DNA of 64,000 nt from an uncultured Prevotella sp. (GCA_937907705.1 CALCVP010000078.1:1-64000); one strand, 5' to 3'. Positions 8,358-18,385 are shown, counted from the stretch's first letter. Program-made: numbers and translations. Notes: generated from the sequence alone by a model not told the origin.

Positions 8358-9086
8358 ATGAAGGATAAAATAATTTCGTTTTGCTGGCAACATGTGTTGC
8401 TCTTGGTCTCTCTTTGGATTATGACCGTAGGTGTAGCCGTATGCGTACGTTCCATGTTAGGCTCCAGCGTAATCAGTGTGTTGCCTTATGTTTTTGAGAG
8501 TGCAGGCAAGCAGCAGATGGTGCCACAGCTTACTATCGGACAATACACCTATATCATGAACGCCCTGTTAGTAGCAGGACAAGTGTGCATCCTACGAAAA
8601 AGATTTGAACCGGTACAGCTCTTTCAATTGTTGGTGGGCTTTGTATTCGGCATGCTGATAGACCTGAACATGCTGCTAACTACATGGCTGCAACCTGTAG
8701 CCTTATGGCAACAAGCCATCACCCAAACAGCAGGCTGCACCATCTTGGGAGTAGGCATAGCTTTAGAGGTGCGCTGTGGCAGCGTAACAATGCCCGGAGA
8801 GGGCTTTCCAGTAGCCATCAGCAGGGTGAGCGGTGTAGAATTTCCTAAGGTAAAGATTTGTGTAGATACAGCACTGGTGGTATTGGGCATCGTTGCTTGC
8901 TACGCTTTCTTCGGCTCTTGGCAGTGGTACATAGTTGGCATCGGCACCTTGTTTGCCATGTTTTATGTAGGCTTTACCGTGCGTGTAGTAGGCAAAAGGT
9001 TAGAATGGTTTGAACGCTTGCTGGCCTACAAGCCCGGCTTTCGCCGTTATATATATGGCTTGGCAAGGTTTATCTACAAGAAATAA
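8358..9086 (+). CDS. YczE/YitT-like integral membrane protein
   Basis: A 242-residue inner-membrane protein with about five hydrophobic segments (near 12-30, 60-78, 85-103, 110-130 and 170-208), ending in a basic tail. The layout and the motif FGMLIDLNML resemble the YczE/YyaS/YitT-type family. Members are of unknown function; some in Bacillus affect secondary-metabolite export. It stands alone and converges on the esterase gene, with a strong terminator between them. The family call is moderate and no substrate can be proposed. Confidence 0.7.
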   Translation: MKDKIISFCWQHVLLLVSLWIMTVGVAVCVRSMLGSSVISVLPYVFESAGKQQMVPQLTIGQYTYIMNALLVAGQVCILRKRFEPVQLFQLLVGFVFGMLIDLNMLLTTWLQPVALWQQAITQTAGCTILGVGIALEVRCGSVTMPGEGFPVAISRVSGVEFPKVKICVDTALVVLGIVACYAFFGSWQWYIVGIGTLFAMFYVGFTVRVVGKRLEWFERLLAYKPGFRRYIYGLARFIYKK

Positions 9087-9146
9087 TGAAGTTTTAATGG
9101 GTCAGAAGCAAAAAGACAGCCTTATAAATGATGCCCTTTTGCAAAA

Positions 9147-9194
9147 ATGAAGCGGTGGTCAACAGGAGCTTATCCTACCTGACCTCCGCTTCAT
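9147..9194. terminator. Bidirectional terminator hairpin
   Basis: A 15-bp stem (9147-9161 with 9180-9194) pairs at 14 of 15 positions, with an 18-nt loop. It lies between the convergent YczE-like and esterase genes and has an A-run at 9143-9147 on its left side. Confidence 0.75.
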
Positions 9195-9225
9195 CTATAT
9201 CAGAAAAGCTTAACTGAGCTTTTGA

Positions 9226-10635
9226 TTATTGATCCCAATCGTCTGTACGGAAAGAACTAACGGGTAGTCCATCACAGAACAAATCGCCGTCTGCCCAGTC
9301 ATGAAAAGCATAACGCACTGCCACAGGCTTGTCTACATAGATGCTCTTTACATACACTTTGCTACGCTCTATCCATGCTTTAGCGGGATGAAACACATGG
9401 TCGCTGCCTGCCACCTCAAAGAGGTCGCTCTTATAACCATTCTTTCCATACACCCACATCTTGGCACGATTAAAGGTTACCACTGCGGTATCGTTTTTGA
9501 ATGTAACGTCATTATAATAGGCACTTTCTGCCGACAGACCTTTCATGCCATAGGTATTTTGCAGTGCCAACAGTGCAAGGCGCATACCCGCAAGATGCTT
9601 TTTACGGGGATGAATGCCAAACTCCAAACCGGCATCCATCAATACTGCCATGCCACAATTCTTGTTCATCAGCTCTGCTTTGGCTTGCTGTTCGCGCAAA
9701 AAGGCACTGTTGTAGTTCCAATTGACAAGACTATAATCGTAGGGAGCTATCTGACAGTAATAGAAAGGAAAGTCGCCTTGCTTCCACTCCTGGCGCCAGC
9801 CCTGTATCATACGCGTCAACATGTTGGCATAAGAAGAGGCTCTTGTAACATTATCTTCGCCTTGATACCAGATAACACCACGCATTGCAATGCCTATCAG
9901 CGGATGAAGCATGCCGTTATAAAGCACCGTCGGCGTGCGGTTTTTTGACTTGATGTCCGATGCTTGCTGAGGTATCTTTGCATCAGGAAAAGCTTTCAGC
10001 CAGTCGGCAGTCATCCAAGCCTCACAAGCAGAGCCACCCCAAGCAGTTACTATCAGCCCTACCGGCACATCAAGTGCCTGACGCAGCTCTTTGCCAAAGT
10101 AATAGGCAGTAGCACTGAACTCGCGAACTGAAGCCGGATTGGCTTCAGTCCACTTTCCTGAAACAGTGTCCACAGGTGCAAACTGGCTATTGCGCTTCAC
10201 AGTAAAAAGGCGTAGCTGGCTATCTTTGCTGTGCAACACATCTGCCACTGCATTCTCAACAGGCTGATTTTTGAAACCTTTCATTGGCATTTCCATATTG
10301 CTTTGGCCGGAGCACAGCCACAATTCGCCTATCAAAATATTGCTTAATGTGGTTTTCTCGCCATCATTAAACGTAATGGTATAAGGGCCACCAGCCGCTG
10401 GAGTAGCGACCTTGGCTGTCCAATGTCCTTGCTGGTCAGCCTTTACGGTGATGGTCTTTTTGTTCCATGAGGCAGTTATCTTCACAACGGCTTGTGCCTT
10501 TGCCTGTCCCCAAAGGTTGGCATTGGTTTCACGCTGCATCACCATGCCGTCAGAAAACATCTTTGGCAGGGTTACTTTGGCGCTGACTGCCACAGAGGCT
10601 ATCAGTGCGCCAAGCAAAAAGATTGTCTTTTTCAT
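9226..10635 (-). CDS. Sialate O-acetylesterase-family carbohydrate esterase
   Basis: A secreted SGNH-type esterase of 469 residues that would remove acetyl groups from sugars. It has an N-terminal signal peptide (about 1-19, ending SVAVSA), the nucleophile block LCSGQSNMEMPMKG (Ser at about 111), the oxyanion Gly-Glu region IWYQGEDNV, and a C-terminal catalytic His in FGIHPRKKHLAGMR. Family members act on acetylated sialic acid or on acetylated plant polysaccharides. It lies directly downstream of GH106 and GH2 on the same strand, so acetylated pectin side chains are the likelier target here; that is inference from context. Confidence 0.88.
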   Translation of the reverse strand: MKKTIFLLGALIASVAVSAKVTLPKMFSDGMVMQRETNANLWGQAKAQAVVKITASWNKKTITVKADQQGHWTAKVATPAAGGPYTITFNDGEKTTLSNILIGELWLCSGQSNMEMPMKGFKNQPVENAVADVLHSKDSQLRLFTVKRNSQFAPVDTVSGKWTEANPASVREFSATAYYFGKELRQALDVPVGLIVTAWGGSACEAWMTADWLKAFPDAKIPQQASDIKSKNRTPTVLYNGMLHPLIGIAMRGVIWYQGEDNVTRASSYANMLTRMIQGWRQEWKQGDFPFYYCQIAPYDYSLVNWNYNSAFLREQQAKAELMNKNCGMAVLMDAGLEFGIHPRKKHLAGMRLALLALQNTYGMKGLSAESAYYNDVTFKNDTAVVTFNRAKMWVYGKNGYKSDLFEVAGSDHVFHPAKAWIERSKVYVKSIYVDKPVAVRYAFHDWADGDLFCDGLPVSSFRTDDWDQ

Positions 10636-10707
10636 TTTTATAAAAGATTGTTTTGTTTCTTGTAGTTTCTATTGATTAAAACTTTCCAAAGTTAAAAAGA
10701 TGTTGCA

Positions 10708-13700
10708 TTATTGACTTACCTTGACAGGTCCAAGCAGTCCTGCCGGCAGCAAGTCGTTGCCTGCACGACGATATTTGCCATTGGTCCAGATTCCTTCAAA
10801 CGGTGGATTGCCACTGTCAAAACCACGTAACGCATTAATCCAAGTATTGACAACTACCACTTTCAGTGTGTTCTGCCCCTTCTTTACCGCAGAAGTAATG
10901 TCTATTTGGAAAGGTGCACGCCACAGCGTTCCGCAGTTCTTGCCGTTTACATAAATGGTAGCAATATTGTTTACACTGCCTAAGTCGAGCATCACACACT
11001 CGCCTTCACCCACCTTGGCCTTGCGTTTGAAAGTGGTTTCGTAAGCGGCATGTCCTGAATAATAGCGCACATCGTTCATATCTTTATATGAAGTCCAGTC
11101 CTTGAGCGTCGTGGTCTCCAGTTGACGTCCTGTCTTCTCAAAAGTAATCTTCCACGACTTGTTATCCAATGGGCGCATTGCGGCCACGTGTTTAGGCTGC
11201 AAGAGATAGTTCTGAGGTACTTCTTTATCTGTGAAAACATAGAAAAGAGCATCGCCAGAAGCTAATGCAATAGAGTCTTTAGCATTCCATGCTGCAATGG
11301 TTCCCTGTTCAGCATTGGCTATATAGCAGTGGTTTCGCCGGCTGCGAAATGCGGGACAGAAAGCCATTGCCGTATCACTCTGGTTGCTGATAAAATAGAT
11401 GTCGGCATCAGCAGCATGGCGATGGGTAAAGTCTATGCCGTCAGGCAACTCCGCATCACGCTGAATACCAAGTGTAGAAAGGTCGCTCTGCTTCCATACA
11501 TCTTTTATAACGGGTAATCCAAGAGCAGCCAACGAGTCTATCCTGCTGAAGCAACTGACCAGACGATCGGGATTCATAGGGCGGGCTTGTGGCACCACCA
11601 ACACACTGTAACGTGTACCGCCAGCTGTTACCAACTGCTTGTTCTCCACTCTACTTTTACTGAGCACGTCATGATTAAACGAGTCATAACGATAGCCATT
11701 CAGCGTATTGACCCAATCATCTGCCTTGGTCATATTGGCCGTATGAGTAACTCCTACCGGACTAGCTTCAAGAGGTTGTCCCACGTTAGCCTTTCGTTTG
11801 CGCTCTGCTTGTAGTGTTTCATCACTGAAAAGACCTGGCAAAGTATTGACCAATCGCTCTGGAAGAATTGCCCTGCGAGGCATTTCATCGCCTGTATAAA
11901 CAGCTATGTCACTGACAGGACAGCCATACTGAAGCAGTGATTGACTGCGTGATATATAACTGTTAAAGGCCGGCATCTCGCGCCACCAAGTGTTATCGCG
12001 CTGAAAGAAGGTACCAATGCCGTCTAATGTCATGCCTGGAGCCTTGTCGGTAAACGGATTATGTGTATTGACATGAAAGACAATGCTGTTGATACCAATG
12101 CAATAGTTATGGTCAAGCAGTTTTTTCAGCATGGCAGGATGCTCGTCCCAAGTGCCACGAACCTCAGTAAAGCCTTCTGCTTGAATAATATTTTTGCCGT
12201 AAATATGAGCACCACTCACCGCATCAAGCATATCATTAAGCTTATCGTGGGTAGGACTGTTGAGCCAAAACTCACCCATCGGGTAGTCTGCAAACTGATA
12301 ATGGCGCAGGCCATCGCTCCCCATAGTAGGCGCAACACACTCTGTTGAAAGCTGACAACCATAGTTATTGGCCAACTTACGCACCTCTGTAAAGAACACA
12401 TCATTTATCAAATCAGCTATGGTTGTACGAATATCGCGCAGCACTTTGTCTGATTTCTCGCCTGTTTGTATTGGAACGCCTGTGTAAAGCAATAGCCATG
12501 GCTTCAAATCATAGCCGCGACGCTTCTTAAACTCGGCAGCAAAGGTTTGGCTCCAATTCTGGCTTCCACACTCCCAACTGTCCACATGAAGACGCGTAAG
12601 CACACGTTTCACTACGTCTTGGGGCGCATGACGATAAACATTCGCAAACCAATTGTCAAATTGCTTGTCAATAGCTGCCACTGAAAACTTATCACATTCC
12701 AAACCGCGACCACCGCCACCAGTGGCATTGGTGTGGCCCGTTGAAGTATGTCCGATACGCACAATATGCCATTTTCCCTTGGGGAGAGTAAACGAAAGCG
12801 GCGTGTTCTGCTTGGAAGAAAGCATCAACTGACTGGTCAGGTCAATAATCTGATTGGGCTGTACGCACTCACTCTTTTCCAAAGGAAAGGCTTTTGACAC
12901 ACGCCAAACAACGCCCGACTTGCCCTCATAGCCATCAACTACCGGTTCTGAGCCTAACACCAAGCCTCCAACTTTGAGAGTTGGCTTCCATTTTGCAGCA
13001 TCCATATCCTCCGACCCAGGGTCGCTTCCCTCTGGAGTCCAATGGAATTTAAAATAGCGTGCGGTAGTAGCAGGCACTGCATAGGTAGCATAAGCATCAG
13101 TGTTTTGCCAACCTTGACGCGCTGGAGATATCTCACGCACAAACCGATAGTCTATTCCATTATCAGAAGCATAAAGCTTGTAGCGATGAGCCTGATAATT
13201 ATTGCCACCTGTTATAACCTGAACCCTGCGCAAAGTAAAGGGTTTGTCATACTCCATTACAATGTCGCAAGGCTTTGAAGAACGGAAAGGAAATTCTACA
13301 GAAGACTTGGGCTGGCGGTCGTCTGCATAAGTGGCAGGATATGCATACAAAGCTATATCTTCATAATAGCCTTGATACAATTTCTCTGGAAGTGGTAACT
13401 GTATGTTCTTCTTACCGCCATTGTTATACTTTCCACCACTAATTATGGTATCACTCCATACCACCCGTTGCATGGATTCTTCAGGTTTAATCCATGGACC
13501 ACCGCCAAGTGCAAACCCATCCGAATAGTGTATGCCCATCTCCAAACCGAGACTGTCTGCTGTATGAAATACAGTGTTCATGCGTTTCCACCAATTTGGC
13601 GATAACTGGCGAGCGGTGCCATGATACTGCTCGCCATCTGTTGTATCCTTAATAGGCATCAAATAGAAACCATGTATGCCTGCTTCGTGCATGGCTTTAA

Positions 13701-13890
13701 GGTCCAGACGAATGCCTTCATCACTGACACAACCGTACATCCAGTACCAAAATGTCCAAGGCTTGGCTTGCACTGACGGATGAACAAACTGCTCATACCA
13801 TAGCGGATGAACAGCAGAAGTAGTAGCATCATGGGCTTGTACTGACATAAAAGCGGTACAAGCAATAGCTAATGTCAATAGTTTCTTCAT
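10708..13890 (-). CDS. Glycoside hydrolase family 106-like (alpha-L-rhamnosidase)
   Basis: A large secreted enzyme of 1060 residues, predicted to release alpha-L-rhamnose from rhamnogalacturonan or similar glycans. The opening of the mature protein (AKPWTFWYWMYGCVSDEGIRLDLKAMHEAGIHG, given by its parts PWTFWYWM and MHEAGIHGFYLMPI) is typical of GH106. A C-terminal jelly-roll part near 960-1050 (INVTSAV-like, IYVNGKNCGTLWRAPFQIDI) looks like a GH2-type sugar-binding domain. I chose the Met at 13890, which begins a clear signal peptide (MKKLLTLAIACTAFMSVQA). The longer frame to 13983 adds 31 residues without signal character. It sits between GH2 (about 100 bp upstream) and the esterase. Confidence 0.85.
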   Translation of the reverse strand: MKKLLTLAIACTAFMSVQAHDATTSAVHPLWYEQFVHPSVQAKPWTFWYWMYGCVSDEGIRLDLKAMHEAGIHGFYLMPIKDTTDGEQYHGTARQLSPNWWKRMNTVFHTADSLGLEMGIHYSDGFALGGGPWIKPEESMQRVVWSDTIISGGKYNNGGKKNIQLPLPEKLYQGYYEDIALYAYPATYADDRQPKSSVEFPFRSSKPCDIVMEYDKPFTLRRVQVITGGNNYQAHRYKLYASDNGIDYRFVREISPARQGWQNTDAYATYAVPATTARYFKFHWTPEGSDPGSEDMDAAKWKPTLKVGGLVLGSEPVVDGYEGKSGVVWRVSKAFPLEKSECVQPNQIIDLTSQLMLSSKQNTPLSFTLPKGKWHIVRIGHTSTGHTNATGGGGRGLECDKFSVAAIDKQFDNWFANVYRHAPQDVVKRVLTRLHVDSWECGSQNWSQTFAAEFKKRRGYDLKPWLLLYTGVPIQTGEKSDKVLRDIRTTIADLINDVFFTEVRKLANNYGCQLSTECVAPTMGSDGLRHYQFADYPMGEFWLNSPTHDKLNDMLDAVSGAHIYGKNIIQAEGFTEVRGTWDEHPAMLKKLLDHNYCIGINSIVFHVNTHNPFTDKAPGMTLDGIGTFFQRDNTWWREMPAFNSYISRSQSLLQYGCPVSDIAVYTGDEMPRRAILPERLVNTLPGLFSDETLQAERKRKANVGQPLEASPVGVTHTANMTKADDWVNTLNGYRYDSFNHDVLSKSRVENKQLVTAGGTRYSVLVVPQARPMNPDRLVSCFSRIDSLAALGLPVIKDVWKQSDLSTLGIQRDAELPDGIDFTHRHAADADIYFISNQSDTAMAFCPAFRSRRNHCYIANAEQGTIAAWNAKDSIALASGDALFYVFTDKEVPQNYLLQPKHVAAMRPLDNKSWKITFEKTGRQLETTTLKDWTSYKDMNDVRYYSGHAAYETTFKRKAKVGEGECVMLDLGSVNNIATIYVNGKNCGTLWRAPFQIDITSAVKKGQNTLKVVVVNTWINALRGFDSGNPPFEGIWTNGKYRRAGNDLLPAGLLGPVKVSQ

Positions 13891-13986
13891 ATAAAAAGGT
13901 TGATTTTGCAACTTTATAGATGGCAGAATATAATGTATTCTTACACAATGTGCGCATCTATAAAGTTGCTTTATGTTATTCAATGA

Positions 13987-16800
13987 TTATTCAAAATGAA
14001 GCGTAACCTCACCAACATGTGTACCATTCACCCACACAGGCTGAGCAGAAGGTCCATTAAGGTCGGTTGTATTCACCTTGTTACGCACAGCAGGTATTAC
14101 CTGCATCATGCTAATGCCTGTCTCCGGCAATGTATAAAGCAGCTGGTCTCTACCATCACGAGGCTGATATACGCCTACATAATCGCTGTCGGTACCAGGC
14201 TGAAGCGTAATAACACCGGTATTGGTGGTCAGTTTCATCCACTGTACACCAGCAAAATAACCTTTAAACTCAGGGTAATCAAAACTTTCACCCGGTACAG
14301 GATCATTATATTTATTAGCCCAAACACCTAACTGTGGACCATGAATACGGTTTTTCCACACACGGTAGGGACCTTTTCCTAACCATTCCTTGCTTTCCAC
14401 TTCACCTTCTGGAAGGTCAAATTTGATACCCATCAAGTCTACGACACCATTGAAATTATAGACATAAACCAATCGGGCACCTCCGTCAGGAGCAATATGC
14501 CATTGTGCTTTTTGTAATGAACCTAACTTATAGGTGGCTGTTACCACCAAGGTATCATTGGCACCTTCAGTTGCTTCCAACTTGTCAAACTTGCCTTGTT
14601 CTTCATAAGCAGTATAGGTTGTCTTTTTCTTTTCTGCCTCAGGATCATCATGATTATAGAACTGGTCAAATGACCTGTCGGAACGACGATAGGCAAAGAA
14701 CTTAGGACCTGTGCCGAAATGGTAGTCTCCCTTGCTTGTTGTGACAGTACTTAAAGTACCATCTATAGCAGAGAATGTATAAGTTACATTGCCAGCTTTT
14801 GCCACATTACCATTCCATTGCGGACGAGAAGTACCCTTCGCTGTAACCTTTAACTTTTCTGCATCTTTCAACTTGAACACCCAAGTAAATATTTCACGCT
14901 GATATTGGTCTGTTGCCACTACGCTCAAAGCATCTGCTTCACCGGGTGCAGCAGGCAAATGAAGTTGTCCTTGACTATCTGCTGCTATATCCAGTCCTTT
15001 TACTTGTCCTGTCTTTAGCTTGCGAGTGGCACAGCCTTCGTACTTCACATAAGCATAATCAAACGTAACACCCTTTAAAGAAAGGAAATTATAGCGGTTC
15101 TCCACATTGAGTGCACCGTTAAAATGGTCAGGCATAAACAACTGGACAGGACTCCATATCTGCTTTACTGTATAGTAACTGCCCTCCTTTTCGTGGTGAG
15201 GACCTACGATACCATCAGCTCCATAGTTGCCCACATTATCAATCATTCCATCCATATCAACACGTTTCACGCCCTCATCAACCAGCGCCCAAATAAAGCC
15301 ACCAGCGCAACGAGGCCACTTGCGCATCACTTCCCAATAGTCATAGAGTCCTGCTCCAGCGCCACCGTCATAGAGGGCATGCAGAAACTCAGTTGGCATC
15401 CATATTTCAGATTTGCGCATATACTCGTTGCTTTCACCGTAAGAGCGGTAATGCATGGTTTCATAGCCACTGAAATTGCCTTGTGGATGCAAAACTGGAC
15501 GTTTCTGTACATCCCACTTATGGAACTCTCCATCCAATTCAGTGTTCCATCCTTTCTCGTTTCCATTGCTCCACCAAATGATGGATGGATGGTTAACATC
15601 TCGCGTTACCATCTCTTTTATCAGCTTCTGTCCGTTGATTGTCTCATGATGTCCATGCCATCCACTCAGCTCATCCATCACATATAGTCCCAAACTATCG
15701 CAAACATCATAGAACTCCGGGTCGGCAGGATAATGCGAAAGGCGCACAGCATTCATGTTCATGCTCTTGATAAGCTCTACATCTTCTATGTTTTTAGCCA
15801 GTGAAAGGGTACGACCTGTCTCTGGACGGAAGCTATGACGATTGACGCCACGTATGTTTACCTTCTTGCCATTAATGTAGAGACCATCACTTTGACGTGT
15901 TTCAATTGTGCGGAATCCAAATTTATCTTTTTCTATATGCAAAGTATTTCCTTTTGCGTCCAGCAAAGCAAAAGCCACTTGATAGCGGTTTGGCGTCTCA
16001 GCATTCCAAAGCTTAGGATTATTTACCTTAAAACTTACGTTTGCATGGTCGCTTCCCTGACGCACATCTGTAGTGTTTTCTGCTACCTTTTTGCCGTTCA
16101 TATCGCTAATGATAGTGCGTACCTTGGCGCCTTCTATCGTATGGTTTAACAGCACATAAGCATTAAACTCGCCATTGGCGGTGGCATTAATAGCTGTACG
16201 GTCAATGTTAAGAGCTGGCTTGCAAACAATAAACACAGGACGGAAAATACCACCAAAGTTCCAATAATCTGCGCGGCGTTCTGCCAAGTTTACACCAGCA
16301 TTCTCGCTTTCTTTACTTACAGTAACCTCTAAAAGGTTCTTCTTATTGCCAAAGAACACACGATCAGTAACATCATACGTTATGCGATAGAATGCACCTT
16401 GATGCTTTGAACCTGCCTTTCTATGGTTAATTTTCACCTCAGTGTCGGTCATTGATGCTTCAAACACCAACTCTATATGGTGATTTTCCCATTCTTTTGG
16501 CAGTGTAAATTCATATTTATACATACCTTTCTCATCGGCCACGCCATCAGGAAAAGCCTTTCCATAAAACTTCATGCCATACTGAAAGGTTCCAAACCCC
16601 TGTAATTCCCAGCATGATGGCACACCTATTTTCGTCCATTTGCCAGAGTTGCTTCCTCCAGTACAATAGAAGTCCCATTGCACCATATCGTCACATCCAT
16701 GTCCACTGAGGTACTGTCGTTGTGTATAAACACTGTTTTGAGCCATTGCTCCCGTTATGCCAGCAAGCAAAGTCAAAGCTGTGATAAAAGATTTTCTCAT
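13987..16800 (-). CDS. Glycoside hydrolase family 2 (beta-galactosidase-like)
   Basis: A secreted retaining glycosidase of 937 residues. A signal peptide (1-20, ending GAMA) is followed by a sugar-binding domain (about 60-200), an immunoglobulin-like domain, a TIM barrel (about 300-560) and C-terminal beta domains. The acid/base Glu is in WWSNGNEKG (about 413) and the nucleophile Glu is in IWMPTEFLHA (about 470). RGVNRHSFRPETGR is the usual GH2 barrel entry. Beta-galactosidase is the most common activity for this architecture, but glucuronidase or arabinosidase activities occur in GH2. It is the first gene of the GH2-GH106-esterase operon. Confidence 0.9.
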   Translation of the reverse strand: MRKSFITALTLLAGITGAMAQNSVYTQRQYLSGHGCDDMVQWDFYCTGGSNSGKWTKIGVPSCWELQGFGTFQYGMKFYGKAFPDGVADEKGMYKYEFTLPKEWENHHIELVFEASMTDTEVKINHRKAGSKHQGAFYRITYDVTDRVFFGNKKNLLEVTVSKESENAGVNLAERRADYWNFGGIFRPVFIVCKPALNIDRTAINATANGEFNAYVLLNHTIEGAKVRTIISDMNGKKVAENTTDVRQGSDHANVSFKVNNPKLWNAETPNRYQVAFALLDAKGNTLHIEKDKFGFRTIETRQSDGLYINGKKVNIRGVNRHSFRPETGRTLSLAKNIEDVELIKSMNMNAVRLSHYPADPEFYDVCDSLGLYVMDELSGWHGHHETINGQKLIKEMVTRDVNHPSIIWWSNGNEKGWNTELDGEFHKWDVQKRPVLHPQGNFSGYETMHYRSYGESNEYMRKSEIWMPTEFLHALYDGGAGAGLYDYWEVMRKWPRCAGGFIWALVDEGVKRVDMDGMIDNVGNYGADGIVGPHHEKEGSYYTVKQIWSPVQLFMPDHFNGALNVENRYNFLSLKGVTFDYAYVKYEGCATRKLKTGQVKGLDIAADSQGQLHLPAAPGEADALSVVATDQYQREIFTWVFKLKDAEKLKVTAKGTSRPQWNGNVAKAGNVTYTFSAIDGTLSTVTTSKGDYHFGTGPKFFAYRRSDRSFDQFYNHDDPEAEKKKTTYTAYEEQGKFDKLEATEGANDTLVVTATYKLGSLQKAQWHIAPDGGARLVYVYNFNGVVDLMGIKFDLPEGEVESKEWLGKGPYRVWKNRIHGPQLGVWANKYNDPVPGESFDYPEFKGYFAGVQWMKLTTNTGVITLQPGTDSDYVGVYQPRDGRDQLLYTLPETGISMMQVIPAVRNKVNTTDLNGPSAQPVWVNGTHVGEVTLHFE

Positions 16801-17148
16801 ATTGTCTTGTTTCAGATTAGCTTGTTCGTTTGAAGGTCTGCAAGTTTTTCCTCTTTATAGCTGTACAAAATCTATGGCAGACCTTATGTGCCGTTCATTT
16901 AGATTAACGCATTTCGTTTGCAAATGTACTAATAATAATTGACCTATACTAAACTAACAACTTGTAAAACTGATATTTATATTTGAAGATTTGGTGCATT
17001 CCCTCATCTCATCCTCATTAGCCATGCCATCACATCTATGGATAAGTAGGTGCTCAAAATTAATTACATTTCTGAAAGCCCCTATGATGAACAAGAGTTT
17101 TTTAAATAATGAAGATGGATATATACGTTAATTTTGAGCACTTACTTA
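16801..17148. other. Intergenic region upstream of GH2, 348 bp
   Basis: It contains the promoter side of the GH2 operon and a long inverted repeat (annotated separately). A minus-strand TACATTTG -7 box lies at 16928-16921, without a clear -33 element. No coding region is convincing here. Confidence 0.55.
16921..16928 (-). promoter_or_regulatory. Candidate -7 box for the GH2-GH106-esterase operon
   Basis: Minus-strand TACATTTG fits TAnnTTTG. It would give a leader of about 115 nt. No TTTG stands 19-21 bp upstream, so the promoter may need an activator, as expected for a glycan operon. Confidence 0.45.
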
Positions 17149-17150
17149 TC
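17041..17150. repeat. 110-bp element bounded by 23-bp inverted repeats
   Basis: The left arm (17041-17063) and the right arm (17128-17150) are reverse complements at 22 of 23 positions. Each arm begins GATAAGTA(A/G)GTGCTC. They enclose 64 bp of AT-rich non-coding DNA. The last two bases of the right arm fall in the stop codon of the downstream chromate transporter half. No target-site duplication is obvious. This could be a MITE, a very long terminator or an operator. Confidence 0.75.
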
Positions 17151-17721
17151 AGTATATAACAAGCCCCAGAATGCCACAGATAAGCATAATAAGTATGGGA
17201 TTGGTTTTCTTGTAGCGTGTAAAGATAAACGACAGCACAAAAATAGCCACGCTGATACCGAAATAAACAGGATCATCTGTCATGGAACCAAAGTTGTCTT
17301 TGGTCATCAACAAAAAAGCTGCCGCACCAATCAAGCCTACAATAGCAGGGCGCAAACCACTGAATACAGACTTTACGACGGGCGAATTCTTATGGCCGAT
17401 AAGATAACGGCTTATCATTATCATAATGATAAACGGAAGCCATATAATAGACAACGATGCCAACACTGAACCCAAGATGGCTGCCCACTGCGGATAGCCG
17501 GCATTCAGCACCGCTGTGTAGCCGGCATAAGTAGCTGCATTGATGCCGATAGGTCCTGGTGTTGACTGGCTTACTGCCACTATATCGGTAAACTCGGCGT
17601 TGCTGAGCCATTGGTTCTTGACTACTATCTCATTGTGAATAAGAGAAAGCATGGCATAACCGCCTCCAAAATTGAAGGTTCCTATCTTGGTAAAAATAAT
17701 GAATATCTTCAGAAATATCAT
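17149..17721 (-). CDS. Chromate transporter family protein, half-size (second gene)
   Basis: A 190-residue membrane protein of the CHR family, with about six hydrophobic segments and the family motif FNFGGGYAMLSLIHNEIV near 17-34 followed by STPGPIGINAATYAGY. Short CHR proteins work as pairs of different halves that together equal one full-length ChrA. Its partner is the gene immediately upstream. In Bacteroidota such pairs are common and need not mean chromate resistance; the physiological anion is unknown. The stop codon touches the inverted repeat described at 17041-17150. Confidence 0.88.
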   Translation of the reverse strand: MIFLKIFIIFTKIGTFNFGGGYAMLSLIHNEIVVKNQWLSNAEFTDIVAVSQSTPGPIGINAATYAGYTAVLNAGYPQWAAILGSVLASLSIIWLPFIIMIMISRYLIGHKNSPVVKSVFSGLRPAIVGLIGAAAFLLMTKDNFGSMTDDPVYFGISVAIFVLSFIFTRYKKTNPILIMLICGILGLVIY

Positions 17722-17854
17722 AATCGCAAAATGTGTATTTTTCCGTTTTTAATAGCGCCAGCAACTGAGCATGCAAGTGAAAAGAAAGAGCAAGGCTACT
17801 TCAACACGTCTCATTGCCAATGCAAGTTGCACAGATGCGCTTCAGTTCAAGCAC

Positions 17855-18385
17855 CTACTTACGCGTGTATCGTCCCCAAAGGTAGCCTCCAAGTCCTGCT
17901 GCTATAATAATTAAAATGGGAGATACACCCAACAGGGCTATCAACAGGCAGCACACAACAGGTATCCATACCGTGTCCCACGTAAGTTTGGCAGTCTTTG
18001 CCATCGTGAAACACGGTGAAGCTATCAGTGCTACCACGGCAGGACGCACACCTTTAAAGAACTTGCCCACATATACATTGTCTTTAAAAGCATGGAAAAA
18101 CATGGCTATCAGCAGTATGGCTATAATAGAAGGAATGGCTATGCCCAATGCTCCGACAATGCCACCCCATACGCCACGCAACTTATAGCCTATATGACTG
18201 GCCATATCTATGCTGAAAATTCCAGGTGTGGTCTGTGCCACTACCATTATATCCATAAACTCCTGCTTGTCCATCCACTGGTTCTTGTCTACAAACTCAC
18301 GTTCCATAATTGGAATCATGGCATAGCCGCCACCCAGCGTAAAGGCTCCTATCTTATTGCAAGTAAGGAAAAATTTTAATAACAT
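17855..18385 (-). CDS. Chromate transporter family protein, half-size (first gene)
   Basis: A 176-residue CHR-family half with the motif FTLGGGYAMIPIMEREFV near 15-32 and TTPGIFSIDMASHIGY, and about five or six hydrophobic segments. It precedes its partner by 133 bp on the same strand. The two halves share only moderate identity and each has its own start and stop, so they are separate genes rather than one broken gene. A promoter-like element lies about 65-100 bp upstream of the start. Confidence 0.88.
   Translation of the reverse strand: MLLKFFLTCNKIGAFTLGGGYAMIPIMEREFVDKNQWMDKQEFMDIMVVAQTTPGIFSIDMASHIGYKLRGVWGGIVGALGIAIPSIIAILLIAMFFHAFKDNVYVGKFFKGVRPAVVALIASPCFTMAKTAKLTWDTVWIPVVCCLLIALLGVSPILIIIAAGLGGYLWGRYTRK

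Noticed and set aside
17722..17854. Another 22-bp array between the chromate half-genes
   Set aside because: A few GC-rich words (AATAGCGCC, GAGCATGCAAG) look similar, but their spacing does not follow 22 bp.
17149..18385. Single chromate transporter broken by a frameshift
   Set aside because: Both halves have complete N-terminal CHR motifs and their own start and stop codons, with 133 bp of non-coding DNA between. Paired short CHR proteins are a known arrangement.
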